DNA of 64,000 nucleotides from Melampsora larici-populina 98AG31 (taxonomy: Eukaryota; Basidiomycota; Pucciniomycetes; Pucciniales; Melampsoraceae): contig NW_006768786.1 of NCBI RefSeq assembly GCF_000204055.1, positions 33,368 through 97,367 on the forward strand. The letters are read 5' to 3'. The translations under genes were made by a program, and so were the position numbers. The notes beneath the pieces are model-generated. The model was not told where the DNA came from. It searched no databases and saw only the letters and a list, made by a program, of their open reading frames with translations. Below, piece by piece: positions 22,561-34,413 of the stretch; positions within the stretch are counted from its first letter, which is position 1, and each line of letters begins with the position of its first letter.

Positions 22561-24112
22561 ACAAAGTCGCATATATGCACCTCAAAACCACTTAAAGGTT
22601 AACCACAATAAAAAAAAGCTTTCACCATTTATGAGTGGGCAGCTGTGTGTATCTTAAACGTTTGTCTAAATATGTGATCAACCCAATCAAAAAAATATTA
22701 TCATCTTAATTTTTTCATCTTCTCATCTTCTTCGGACAAATTCAGAATTTTAACTTGTATAACTCATTCCAATCTTTTGGAATAGAAACATATACTCAAG
22801 TCTTGTATGTATCTGCCTTTGATAACTAGCAAATTTTGATTATCATATAATTTTTTAATCACTTGAATGACTCCTGATATACAAAATATCAAATGAACCT
22901 CGTCGCCACATATGCCTACCTATGTATGATCGTCATATCTTATCAGGGGTCAAAATTGAACCAAAAATTTCGACTATAAGTAGATCCCAAACAAACCTAA
23001 GACTATAGAGCGAGCAATAAGTGGCCTCACAATGGCCCTTCGATAAAATATACTACCAGAAAGACACCCCCCATGATGTAAGGGTAGAGGCATGCAATTG
23101 ATCACATAATCCACGCTATGCAATCATATCTTCAGTCATTGTTAGTCGTAAAAGGGCCTTCAATTTCGACTTTGTGAATGAGTCCAGTGGGTCTTCTTTT
23201 GCCAAGATTCCACCAGGTATATCAGTATAATCAAAGAGATTGTGCGCCTATAAATATCAATGAAAGCAAGGATATCAGTAGAAAACATGATCATTTTATC
23301 TAAAGATGCAATTGAGCCATGCCTTAGTTTAGATTGCTTCATCACATCGTAAGTCCCGTACCTTTCAATCCTCAGTCACATTTCCACAAGTTTCCGTTGA
23401 AAAATGATTTTTACATCATTTATATTTTGGCCCATATTTATGCAACTTATGAGATATATATAAAGTAATTTTCTTCCATCCTAATTCTCTGATGTTACGG
23501 TAGAGTCATTCCAGACTTTGAGGAAAGATTGTATTTCCTTTAAATTGCTCAGCTATCAAAGCTACTGGACCCAGAATATAAGATGACCTTTCAAGCTGCA
23601 TGTCTTGAAAGCAGGGAAATTAAGAAATCAAAATTTTCAAGGTTAAAGCACAGTTCCTCTTTCAAGTTCCACCTTTTTGACTTCCTCGGATGGGTGAACC
23701 ATCGTGATCCTCTTCTCTCACGCGCGGCCTTGAGATGATTTGGAATTTGATATGTAGATTGAATGAAGATGACGAGTATGGGTTTAAGCGGGTATCAGCT
23801 ACTGAGTCCAAACGGGGGTTTACCTTGTTCAACGAAACCACTTGATAGTTCCTTGACATCATCATCATCACTTTCATCACTCACAAAGGTCAACTCGGGA
23901 TTTAACTTATGAAGACTTCCCTATAGATCATCAAATCAAATCAAATTGGAACCACAAAAAGCTCTACTTTACTTTCTCTTCCCTTTCAGACAAATTTATC
24001 ACATCCAGTCTCAAGTCAATTCACCTTCTTTCCTCTGTTTTCTTCACATCTCCTCTTTGGTCGAAACTGTTAACTTCTAGGGTCCATCAGCTCTTATAGT
24101 TCTGTGTAAATC
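22561..24112. other. Intergenic region without a supported gene
   Basis: The part after 22560 is AT-rich 3' UTR. A minus-strand patch at 23660-23930 shows plausible splice signals around short acidic and basic peptides (SDESDDDDVKEL), but no complete gene could be assembled. The final 150 bp form the C/T-rich leader of the coiled-coil gene. Confidence 0.4.
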
Positions 24113-27100
24113 ATGTCTGAAGAAGTGGTCGCCTCAGTCGAAAGCGTACCTTCAGGTATGGTTGGCGGTAACCAATCCCCATCCGAACATGACGAAAACC
24201 AACCTCTCGAGACGCCTACCCAGGAGATTGAAAAAATCACCGATCTAGAAGTAAAGCCTGCTGAAAACCCTACGACACCGACCAAGGTCATGCCGATCAC
24301 AAAGCCTGGAATCGCTGCTGCCATTGCTGCCTTCGGTTAGTCTTCTCTTGATGCCCTATTACGAGAGGACAAATGACTGAGCCAATTTTTGGACCATCGA
24401 TGACTGATCGAAGAGAAGCACACGGGCGACAAGAAACCATTGTCAAAAACGACCGCCGCGCCTTTGAAAAAACCTGCCGTGCCTGCTGCTCCAGCTACTG
24501 TCAAGTCACCCACCGCCGCCAGAACTGCCAGGCCTACTGTGGGACCCGCTGCAGTCACTAGCAAGCGAAACTCTCTAGTCGTCGGTCCGAAAGCGCCCGC
24601 CACGACCACCACATCAAGCGTTGCCAATGCGTCACTTGCCAAATCGACATCCGCCGGCATGAAACCCTCAACTACGGTATCGTCAGCCGTTCAGAGTAAC
24701 AAACCCAATCCACGGATTTCGAGTGCCACCCGAACAATCAATTCTGAGGTTGCAAATAAGGCATCAACCCATGACAGGAATGCTTCAACTTCTACGCAGA
24801 TCAAATCACCGCCTGCCCCTGCAGCTCCTACTCGCAGAACTAGCGCTGCTCCTTCAGTCACCAGAGCCCCTATCAAGACAGCTGCCAGCAATGGTACCAC
24901 CGCGACTGCCAAGAGACCAACCACTGCTACAGCTTCGGGAGCAGCCGCAAAATCTACTACCGCGGGCTCCAGCTCAGCCGTAAAACGACTTTCTCATGCA
25001 CCCGGTGTGACGGGGACCAGGGCCGTCGCTACCAATGGCGCCCACGCAGCCGCAATTTCGGAATTGGAAGCTAAGGTTAGATGTTTTGACTTGCGTGTAT
25101 GCGTTTTTCCAATCTGATCAGGATTGGTTTTGATCCAGCTCTTGCAAGCCGAAATATCTTTGGCTGAAAAATCGAAACTCTTGACGACCGTTGAAGGACA
25201 ATTGGAAGCCGATGCCAAGACGGCTGCAGCCGCCCATGATCAATTGAAAGCGGAAATACAGGCCCTAGAGGCTCAACTCGCAGAGGCCAAGGATCAATCG
25301 GGATCGAATGATGATCACTCGGCCGAACTTGCGGCTTCTAAAGCTGATTTGGAAACTGCTCAAGCTCGTGTTGACGAACTCACCAAAGCTGTAGAAGCTC
25401 AAAAAGAGGAACACGCACAGTCAATTCGCCAACATTCAGAAACTGCTACGCAGGTTTCCGAACTACAACAGACGGTGGATAGCCTGAAGGAAGAGATCGC
25501 CAAAGCTGAGGAGAAACACGCTGCTGCGCTTGCCGAACTCTCTGAACAACACGCTCAACAACTCCAGGAGAAGCTTGGCGCCTTGCGGGAAGAGCTTGAC
25601 TCTGGGAATCATGATGTTGCATCGCGACTTGAAGCGGCCGAGACGCGAGCGAAACAGGTTGAAGAAGAAGCAGCCGCCAAATATGCCAACGACCTTGCTC
25701 AAGAGCTTGCCAAAGCTAGCAACGAATCTGGCGCATCGCACACTCAAGCATTAGAGGAACTTGAATCCACACATTCCGCTCGTGTTCAATCTTTGACTGG
25801 TGAACACGAATCTGCTTTGAAGGAACTTCGAGAGAGCTTGGAATCTGAACTTGCCTCAACTCGTGAGAAATTACAAGCTTGGGAAAGTGATCGAGATGCT
25901 ATCGTCAAGGAACTCGAAGAAAAGCATACCGTGGCGCTTGAGAAGGCTACCGAAGAAACCCGCTCGACTGCCGAGGAAGCTCATCAAGTCAAGCTGAGCG
26001 CTCTGCGTGAAGAGCTCGAGCAAGCCATTCTCGCTCTGAAGAATGAGCTTTCTGAAGTTCGCAACGCCCATTCTGCACTCCAGACTGAGCGTGATGAATT
26101 GCAAGCAGCTTTAGCAAGCTTACGCCAAGAAAAGACGGTGCGTGCTGTTCTTGTTTATCGACAGTTGAAGTGAAGTGCTAATATCAGTTGCCTATTGATT
26201 TTGATACAGGAACAAGAGAAGGATCTTCTGGAGCAAATGGAAGCCTTGAAAGCTGAACATATGAGCAAACTTAAAGAAGAGTTCAACCGAGCCCGAGAGG
26301 AGTTAGACAGCGGTCATATCGAACAGCTGAGAGGTTTTCGTCAAAGTTCTCAAGACACAACTGAGCAAGTAAGTCACGATAACAATCGTATCATTCAATA
26401 TAAGATTTGTCAATTGATGTTCATCGTATTCACAACACCTTTGCTCACTGCCTCGTATTTTATGTTATCCAGCTCTTATCATCTCACGCGGCTGAATTGG
26501 AAGCTACCAAAGCCGCCTTGACATCTGATTTTGCATCCGAACGAGTCAAGATTGAATCTGAACTAATGCAAGTCAAACTCGAGCTGAACGCTATTCAATC
26601 GGATCTCAACGCTACCCGATCCACTAACACCGACCAGTTGACCACTATTGATCAATTGACTGGGGAACTTGAGAAGACTCGAGCCACATTGAAACATGTG
26701 GAATCGGAGGCAAAGGCTCAAACAAGTGATTCACAAGAAATCTCCTCACTTCGAGAAGCCCTTCAAAATGCACGAGAAGAAGGAGAACAAACTCGTTCAG
26801 TATTTCAAGCTACTACTGAGGATCTAACCACTAAGTTTGAACATTTCCGTGAACGACATGAAGCTGAAGTGAAGCAACATATCGAGGAAAAGACAAAATT
26901 GCAAAAAGAGTTGGCAGCGATGGAAGAAGCAAGTCAAGGAGAAGCTACCCGAATTGAAATGCAACAATCGATGATTAATGAGTTTACTGAAGAGATTCAA
27001 CGAGAAATAAGTAAACGACAAGCAGTTGAAGCAGAGGTAAAACAATTAAGAGCTTCTAATGGTGGAACGGCTACTGGCACGAGTGCTATTACAGAACGTA

Positions 27101-27384
27101 AACTTACCGAATTACATGAAGCTCATAATGCAAAAACAGCCGAATTACAAAAGAAATTGGAACAATATCAACATATGGCCACGATGGCAGAAGAAGAAGC
27201 ATCAGAAATGAGACAGAAATACGAACTTTTAGAAGACTTGATGCATAGACAAGAATCACAAGGAACTCATCATCAAAAAGGAGATGAAATTGAATATGAA
27301 GGTGATACAACGGTTGATCAAAGTGCTATACTTCCTAAAGAGAAAACATTAAATTTAATTGATATGTCTTTTGATGAGGCATAA
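24113..27384 (+). CDS. Long coiled-coil protein with basic Ala/Thr/Pro-rich N-terminal region
   Basis: Five exons fit: 24113-24335, 24414-25075, 25139-26137, 26210-26368 and 26473-27384 (984 residues). Residues 1-80 are acidic and polar. About residues 85-290 are a basic low-complexity stretch rich in Ala, Thr, Pro, Ser and Lys (KTTAAPLKKPAVPAAP), of the kind found in microtubule- or chromatin-binding linkers. From about residue 290 to 950 the protein is an almost continuous heptad coiled coil (ELEAKLLQAEISLAEKS, ALREELEQAILALKNEL), similar in appearance to the rods of myosin tails, golgins or spindle proteins. Just after the rod ends it has a short acidic tail with SAILPKEKTLNLIDMSFDEA. Base composition drifts from GC-rich in the linker to AT-rich towards the 3' end. 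I do not recognise a named family; a cytoskeletal or vesicle-tethering role is inference from architecture alone. Confidence 0.85.
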
Positions 27385-28598
27385 GTTTAAAACAATAATC
27401 TTTCCTTTGTCGGGAAATTCTGATTTTAATTTTGTTTGTTTTTCCATCTTTTGATCTTTATCAAGTTATAAAGGGGTACTTTATTTTATTTTTCTGAAAC
27501 TTTTTGAATTTTTTGATTTCACACATACATGATTTTTCTTTCGTGGTTTCAAACTCAAACTTGTGATATTTGGTTTCTTTAACTTTTCTAAAGAATCATG
27601 GATTTTTCATTATTTGGTTTTGGTCTGATTGGCTTTGTGTTTTGTTGTGCCTGTGTTAATAACTTAAGGTTTTGAGGGTTTTGCTTTTACTCTTTCTTTT
27701 TTTCGTGTGCAGCTCATTTTTTTAGATCACGTGAAATATATTAAAATCTGAATCATTTCATATCTTTTTTTCCTGGTGATATATTTCTTCTGATCAAGAT
27801 TTTGATGGAATGTTTGAGTCCACAGAGATTTTGGTGATGTTTGGGGACATATAAGATGCCTATGTTTGGATTTTTGGAAGATAAACACAAATCAAGCTTT
27901 GATTTTACATTTTTACACTTTTGGGATTATGGATTTGAAACTCTCATTTGATTATATTTCTCTTGTGTCAAGATTTGTTTTTTTGTTTGTTTAAATTCAC
28001 GTTTACTGTTTGACTATCTTCACAATCTGGATAGTACAAAGTGTTTTGATGATAACCTCTTAAATTAATCACTGATCCATGAGTTATATAGCTGGTTGAA
28101 GGGGGATTCATGTGTTACAAAGTTTAATTAATTAAGGTTCAAGTGCGAATATTTGGGCTTCTCAAAAGTTTATACATGAATGTACCAGAATTATACGACA
28201 AGCTTTGCAAGGTCTCGACTCCAGAACTTGCAGACACCAGTACGTCAATACTTGCTATGCAAACTTCATCATTTCAACTGAAATGATCATTCAAGCTTCT
28301 CAAGCCAGTACACAAAAGACAAAGATCACCCTTGATAACATTGTCCAATGAGCTAGTCTGAGGTTGCATTCATCCATTTCCCAGTTTATGATCATCACCC
28401 AAGCCATTCAGTGATTTGGTCGGAATATATATCAAGGGCTTGTCCTACATACAGGAAACAAAGTAGCCAACACATAAAAGCTGGTGTTCAGACTTATTAA
28501 AAATATGTATATGCTACATCCAGGGATCCATTCCAGCTGTCAGATCTGAACACGCAATCATCAGGGCTTAGAATTCGTGCTCCAGAAGCTCTCGAGTC
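27385..28598. other. Intergenic region, AT-rich
   Basis: T-rich 3' UTR of the coiled-coil gene up to roughly 28000, then non-coding sequence towards the 3' end of PET191. No gene seen. Confidence 0.55.
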
Positions 28599-29314
28599 CT
28601 ATCTACCAAGAAAGAATGGCGAGAACTCCATGCCGCGTAACTGTCTACTTTGTCTACCCGTTTGTTGGGGAGACACCCAAAACGCATGAATTTGAAGTTT
28701 GTTCTTGGTGTATGCAAAGGAGTCTTGCGTCGAGGATGCCTGTTCTCGCAGTCTGGTGGTAGTGTCGAAGTAATCAATCACTGGTACCTGTTTTGGCAGG
28801 ATCGAGAGGTTGTTCTGTTTAAGTATGGAGCAGAGAGGCTTGTGGTCAATCTTGCCATTCTTCGCGCAGAAAGTCAAAACCCCCGTGATGGAAAACATAC
28901 CCGTCTTCTGGGTTGGATCTAAGCCTCTGAAGCGCTTTCGCATGTCGAGCTTTTATAGTCAACACCACGGTTGGCGCGCCATGGGTTTGAATTGCAAGCG
29001 GGATCAATCGGTGGAGGTCCAATGGATATAGTTGACGACGACTGTTAGTGGACGATCAAATGAACAACACAGAAATATACATCAAGTACTTGAGAGGGGC
29101 TTACAAGACCCCTTTTGCAATCGAAGAATGCGTAGCGAAGGTGTAAACACTCTTCAGGTAATTCCGACATATGATTTTGAAGACAATCTTTCGGTGTTCG
29201 ATAAGGTGGTTGAAGTACGCAATCGGATTTGAGGATGCAGTTTGCTAAATCTTGTCTGATACCAGCACAACGTCCATGAGTTGATGGGGATGGTAATGTA
29301 TTAGAAGTGCTCAT
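28599..29314 (-). CDS. PET191: Cytochrome c oxidase assembly factor PET191/COA5
   Basis: PET191 is a twin-cysteine protein of the mitochondrial intermembrane space required for complex IV assembly. Exon 1 (29314-29105, 70 codons) contains CAGIRQDLANCILKSDCVL, TPKDCLQNH, ELPEECLHLRYAFFDCKRG, the family's cysteine framework. Exon 2 starts at 28949 after an AG and continues LDMRKRFRG, exactly the sequence expected next. All intron borders are GT-AG and phase 0. The C-terminal end is uncertain. Read straight through, exon 2 runs to a stop at 28601-28599 (186 residues in total), much longer than usual homologues of about 110. A further in-frame intron from a GTTTTG donor to an acceptor before VPVIDYFD is possible and would shorten it. 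The N-terminal half is firm. Confidence 0.85.
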
Positions 29315-30012
29315 CGCAGAATGTCGAGAATGGGATTCTTCGTACGGCTGAGCTCAAGTTTGTAGCAGGGTACGAATAGGTACGGTACAGCTACTTAGCT
29401 ACGTAACATAAAGAACATAGGACATAAGTAAAAGTCTGCATGAAATACACCACGGGGGCGTCCTGACCGCCAAAAGGTCATCCTCGCCGGCCACCACCAG
29501 ACGGTCGCTCTGTGCGGAGTGACTGCCCGTCAGCAGGTAGTCAGTTTGGCGACGACCAAGTGTCGAACTGTAAGTTGCCTGACAGCTCATCGTAAAGGCG
29601 CCTTTGCTTCGCCAAAAGTGTAGGCGTGCGCGAGCCGCTGGTGGCCTGCAGGCCAATTTGACTATCCGCAGGCCACCAATTTGGTCGCGTTCAGTCAATC
29701 TGGGCTGTTTGGGTAGATCAAGCGGGGCACGAGCAGCTCGGAATCAAGAAATGGGCATAGCCCAAAGCCCAGTGCATCAATAGGCGGTGGCATGGTCAAT
29801 AGTGGCAGATTGGAAGAATAGCTTATTGAATGATAACAGATGATTCAACAGGAATCAGTTGAAACAGGTTGAAAAACATGGAAACTATTTTATATGGATG
29901 ATTTCAAGTTTGATTGATTTGTGTAATTTAGATGTCACACCAAGAACAACAATTGGAGATCCAAACAAAAAAAAAGAGAAAAAGAACAGAAAAGATAAGC
30001 ACCGTGATGAAT
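29315..30012. other. GC-rich patch and left flank of the Harbinger insertion
   Basis: Between 29446 and 29720 the base composition is clearly richer in G and C than its surroundings. The patch starts with TACACCACGGGGGCGTCCTG, whose inverted near-copy lies at 35925-35944. From about 29885 to 30012 the minus strand continues the decayed ammonia-lyase gene interrupted by the transposon. Confidence 0.5.
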
Positions 30013-30070
30013 TAGGGGATACAAAGTTGAATCCGGGCACGTGCCCGGGCATGTGCCCGGAAGTCCAGAT
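30013..30070 (+). repeat. Left TIR of the Harbinger element
   Basis: 58 bp, identical in inverted orientation to 34356-34413. Contains GGGCACGTGCCCGGGC, itself self-complementary. A further degenerate inverted copy (GGACTTCCAGGCACATGCCC and onward) follows at about 30096-30148, so the left end can form a large hairpin. Confidence 0.92.
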
Positions 30071-30248
30071 CCCATTTTTGGCTGTAAATCTCGATTCTGG
30101 ACTTCCAGGCACATGCCCGGGCAGCCCTCCAACTTTGAACCCTTTGTAAGCCAGATATCCAGGCTCCTCAAGCAAGTTAGCCAGACGTCGAACGTTCAGC
30201 AGCTCCCCCATTTCATCATCCAAACTCGCAAGGCTACATTTCAATCTG

Positions 30249-31903
30249 ATGCCTCGTTTTACTCGAAAACATGACCTCAGAAGATCCATTCAAGTAGCCC
30301 GACACTCAAGAAAACCGCTTGCTCACAACAAAGTACCCTTCTTCGCAACCTTAGACCTCGATATTGCTGGGTTCCAGTTTCTTTTCCGAATGATTCACAC
30401 TTTGAAAACCTTTCGCGAAGCTATCACCGAGGATGATCGAAGGAAGGCGGCTCTCACGCATCTTGTAGCTCTTATTGAGTTACTACCAGCCTTGGATCAC
30501 AGCTACAACCTCCTTCGCTTGGGATATCAACTTCGCAGAAAGGCCACTTCAGAGCTTGCAATTCTGGACGAAGCCCTCACAATCTTAAATCATAAACGGT
30601 TCTTTTTAAACAGGATCTCTCGTGGACGCAAGGAATTGCAAAACGCTTGGTTTTCCCAAGTGCTAATAGAAGGAGGTGATGGATTCATCAAGCTAGTGAG
30701 TCAGTTTTAAAGAATTGCCTTTTAATTGCTGTCATACTTAGTCAGGATGCTTTTTAGGCACGAATGTCGAAGAGAGCTTTCAACATTCTGATTGATTTGA
30801 TCGAGGACCATCCGATCTTCCATAACAACTCCCACATGAAGCAAGCACCCGTTTGGTGGCAGGCGTTGGTTGCCCTGGCGAACTTAGGAACCGGTGGTAA
30901 TGGTGGTGACCATTTCCACCTGGCGAGGATGTTCAATTGCTCAGGTATTTTTCTCTTTCAGACATCGTTTTCAAGAGTATGAATTTGATTCAACCTGTGT
31001 TCACAGAAGGGAGTGTCCAAAATTGGACCACTCGATTCATCTTAGCTGTACTCGATTTGAAATCAAAATACATGCGCTGGCCTTCGCCTCAAGAACGTTC
31101 GGCTTTGAAAGAAGAAATTAGCTCAATTTCATTCTTCAAAGGTTGTGTAGGATTCGTAGATGGCACTCTAATTCCGCTGGCTGCTGCACCTCGTGAAAAT
31201 CCCGAAGACTATTGGACCCGGAAGAATTTTTATGCTTACAACATCATGCTTGTATGCGACATTCATCGTCGGGTGATTTATTATGAGTTGGGCTGGTGTG
31301 GTAGTGTACATGACCAACGGGTCTTCAGGTCTTCACAGGTGAGTAATGTCTGTGATATATCTATCGTATACATACTGATGTATCAATGATCTTTGATAAA
31401 TATAGCTCTTTGAAGAACCCGATGACTTTTTCGATGATGGAGAATATCTTTTGGCAGACTCTGGTTACACGGTCTCTGATGTTGTGATACCTTGTCTCAG
31501 GCGGTGTCGAGGTCACAGCTTGCGGTCAGACGAAGACGCTTTCAATAAGGCAATCAGTGCAATACGAGTTATAATCGAGCATTGTAATGGAATGGTCAAA
31601 GGACGTTTCCAATCATTGAAAGAACTTCGATTGGTTATCAGCAATGCTCTATCGGCCTTACGCGCTAATCAGTGGATTGAAGCATGTTTGATATTACATA
31701 ACTTTCTCCTTTCAATCAAAGATTCGTGGTCTGGAGTTTTGGGAAACATAAGTGCTGGTCTTTCACCAGAAACAAGACCACGACAAGCCCCTCGCAATGC
31801 TCCTGCGTTTGAAGATGAAGAAGCTATTTTGAGGACTGGTCGCAACACGAGTAGAAGGGATCAATTGTTTGCGGAATTTTTGGAAACAAGGAATAATGAT
31901 TAA
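30249..31903 (+). CDS. PIF/Harbinger transposase (DDE_Tnp_4 nuclease)
   Basis: Four exons fit: 30249-30695, 30758-30944, 31007-31338 and 31406-31903 (487 residues). The enzyme cuts and rejoins DNA at the element ends, working with its Myb-like partner. After a basic N-terminus (MPRFTRKHDLRR) comes a helical region with a helix-turn-helix-like part (LARMFNCSEGSVQNWTTRF across the exon 2/3 junction). The nuclease core holds GFVDGTLIPL (first catalytic Asp), YWTRKNFYAYNIMLVCD, GSVHDQRVFRSS, YLLADSGY (second Asp) and RVIIEHCNGMVKGRF (Glu). The C-terminal tail is polar and basic. No stops or frameshifts. Length and motif order are typical for the family, so activity is plausible. Confidence 0.93.
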
Positions 31904-32406
31904 ATTGAATTTCTTTTGATGTTAACCATTTATGTAAATATGATAGTTTCAGAAATTGCAATTAAAACCTTTTTGTCTTGAAAAATTTTGACTTTGACAA
32001 AAATTTTCGAGATGAAATCATCATGTGATATGATGACTGGATACAAGTGAACTCGATCTTTGGTAATACTTCGAGTGGGTGAATCAAATAGTAACAAATT
32101 CATTTAAATATAAATTTCAAGGTCAACGTGTATTTGAAAAGCAACTTGTTGGTAAATTGTAAATACAATTTCATTTAGAGTACCAATTTCATTTAAATAT
32201 AAATTTGAACTACAAGTGATTTTATACGTATTTTATGACTATTTCACTAATCAGATAGACTTTCTTTAAATTTAATATACCCTTGTTAAATCTTTGGGGA
32301 CCTGATGGATTTATCAACATCATATAGTATGTCAGAAGTTGAACGATATATCAATACATATTATAATTCAAGTATATAGAAAATTCACACTAACCTGGAG
32401 CCTCCA
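31904..32406. other. Non-coding spacer between the two convergent Harbinger genes
   Basis: Strongly AT-rich, with two near-identical short words (TTCATTTAAATATAAATTT) at about 32099 and 32185. Probably 3' UTRs and poly(A) signals of both genes. Confidence 0.55.
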
Positions 32407-34207
32407 TTAAGTCGCACTTGAACTTGATTGGACCATTGCTTGCGCTTGCTGAGCTGCAAGCATAGCATCATGTATATTCATATTATGGTCTCGCATTAAT
32501 GTACTGATGAGTTGAGCATTTCTCGATACTTGTTGATGTTCCATCTCAGCCTTCATTTGCTGGATTTCAAGTAAGTGCTTCTCCTTTCGAGAATCTAAGT
32601 CGAATCGTTCACTACTCAATTTGACATCAGCCAATTCAATTTCAATTGAGGATTTCTTTTGGATTTGTTCTTCACTTAAGACCGGTTGTGATGTAGGTTG
32701 TCCAAACATAGCAGTATTCATATTGACAGCGAGTTGAGTCAAACGATCCATATTTTTTCCATGGTTGATAACCGCCTCACGCTCAATTGTGGAGGTGAAA
32801 GTATCTGCACCGGCGGAGGATGATCCATAATTTCGTCCTTCGAAAAGGCCTTGAATTGAAGAGGCTGAACCAGATTGGCGTGCTCGTTTGCTCATGGTCG
32901 ATTGGCTTGCTGATTCCAAAGAATGTTTTGAAGAAGTGCGTTTGAGGGAACTGGAAGATAGTTGAGGTTGAGACCGAGTTTGAGAAGATTGAAAAGCTCG
33001 AATTGGTGTGTAAGTATCACTAATTCCAGGAGTTTCATCAAAGTTGTCGTTCATAACTCTCCTCATCTCCTCCATAGTAATGTCATCGGATTGAGCGTCT
33101 GAATCCTCATTAGGTAAGTGTGAATCATTAACTAAGGATCCGTTCATCCCTTCCTCCAATTGAGTGCGTTTCGAGCCGTTTTGGTCCATCTCATAAGCTA
33201 AATTAGAATTGATAGAGTGTTCCCTCGCATCACGTTGGATTTGACCGTCATCCTTGCTTTCAACATTTCGAGAAGTAGCTGGTAAACTGCGGGTAGCAGC
33301 CAGTCTAACATTAGCATGCCGAGTTCCAAATACCGGCTCAAGTTCAAAGTAATATTTGCACAACTTCAAGATAGGCGCTGAAAGAATTGGAGAAGACAAA
33401 TCAGAAATCGAACCAAAGGAACTGTGATCAACTGCGAATGCTTACCCATGGCTACCTTCTCTAACTTCAGCCATTCATCGTCTTCATCACCCCATCCCTT
33501 AGCAGCCTTAACTTCCTGCGCTGTCTTCCAACTACCCGCACCAGTCCGGTTACACTCTCCGTCAGCCTTCCGCCAAGCTTCCTCCAATCGGCCAATCTGT
33601 CAACCAAAGCCAAGTTTTATATTGAGAAACAGAATCAATGAACGCTATGATCAATCAACATCACATAAGAACTTACCTTTTTTCGGATAGAGTTTGCATC
33701 TCGCCATGTAATTCCATTCTCAATCAAGTAACGTTCAATCTCCTCAGCCACAGCTCTCTTTTCCGATTTGTTATCTTTGAATCTACTGAAATTGTCTTCA
33801 TCCGTAAGCCAATTGAGCAATAAGTACATTGAAGTTTTCCCATCCGCATTGTGATCGTGTTCCCATTGAACAGTAGTCTTGTTCCCTTTCTCATCGTCTT
33901 CTTGAGAGCTTTCATTGATGGTCTTTGAGTTTTTGGACTTCTTAGATTTTTGTTGACGAGGTTTTGATTTACGAGGCGAGGAAGGTTTTGCTTGAGATGC
34001 CTTTGACTCACGAGGCATCTTTGCCTTTGTCGATTTATTTCTATTGGAAACACTTGAACCAGCTGATTGTGCCAGTTGAATCGCTCCAGTGAGCACTTGA
34101 CTGAGAGTTGAAGGGTCTAGTTGTAGTTGGGTAGGATTTGGATCAGGTTCGGAAGATGGATCAGGTGAAATGATGTGATCCGAATGTAAATCTTGGGAAG
34201 AAGACAT
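32407..34207 (-). CDS. Harbinger accessory protein with Myb/SANT-like (trihelix) DNA-binding domain
   Basis: Three exons fit: 34207-33677, 33596-33446 and 33377-32407 (550 residues). In Harbinger elements the second gene binds DNA and carries the transposase into the nucleus. The N-terminal 90 residues are polar, followed by a strongly basic patch (KPSSPRKSKPRQQKSKKSK, nuclear-localisation-like). The Myb/SANT-like fold spans the next part: LLNWLTDEDNFSRF, VAEEIERYLIENGITWRDANSIRKK, then IGRLEEAWRKADGE and DDEWLKLEKVA with the spaced Trp residues. The C-terminal 300 residues are Ser/Gln-rich, ending in a helical, coiled-coil-like stretch (LSSERFDLDSRKEKHLLEI). All frames are open and the gene converges on the transposase gene inside the same TIRs. 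Confidence 0.88.
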
Positions 34208-34355
34208 GGATGAAAATGAAATGAAACCTTATGTTTATTTGCGGAGCTTGATGGGATGGGAAAAGGGTGATCAGTTTCTGGGTGGAAAACTGGGTGGGGA
34301 ACTGGGCGTCAAGCTGGGAAAAAAAATTTGCCCAGATTTCAGCTGGTCTCCGGGA

Positions 34356-34413
34356 ATCTGGACTTCCGGGCACATGCCCGGGCACGTGCCCGGATTCAAC
34401 TTTGTATCCCCTA
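34356..34413 (-). repeat. Right TIR of the Harbinger element
   Basis: Inverted, identical copy of 30013-30070, ending GTATCCCCTA before the AAT duplication. Confidence 0.92.

Larger units (their letters stand above)
30013..34413. mobile_element. Complete PIF/Harbinger DNA transposon (4.4 kb)
   Basis: Perfect terminal inverted repeats of 58 bp start TAGGGGATACAAAG and include a CpG-rich palindromic core built from GCCCGGGC units. A 3-bp duplication AAT flanks the element (30010-30012 and 34414-34416); because of the terminal TA this can also be read as TTA/TAA. It carries the two genes expected of Harbinger elements in convergent orientation: transposase (plus) and a Myb/SANT-like DNA-binding partner (minus). 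Both are open. Perfect repeats and open genes indicate a recent insertion. It sits in a phenylalanine ammonia-lyase pseudogene. Confidence 0.93.

Noticed and set aside
25463..25747. Antisense frame of 94 codons inside the coiled-coil gene
   Set aside because: Mirror frame of a Glu/Leu-rich coding repeat; no independent support.
28965..28995. GCGCCATGGGTTTGA resembles part of the 82-bp block of the 5.6-kb element
   Set aside because: Only about 15 bases agree, inside the PET191 intron, and no further similarity extends on either side.
29885..30289. Minus frame of 134 codons across the left Harbinger end
   Set aside because: It runs through the terminal repeat and joins pseudogene flank to transposon by chance.
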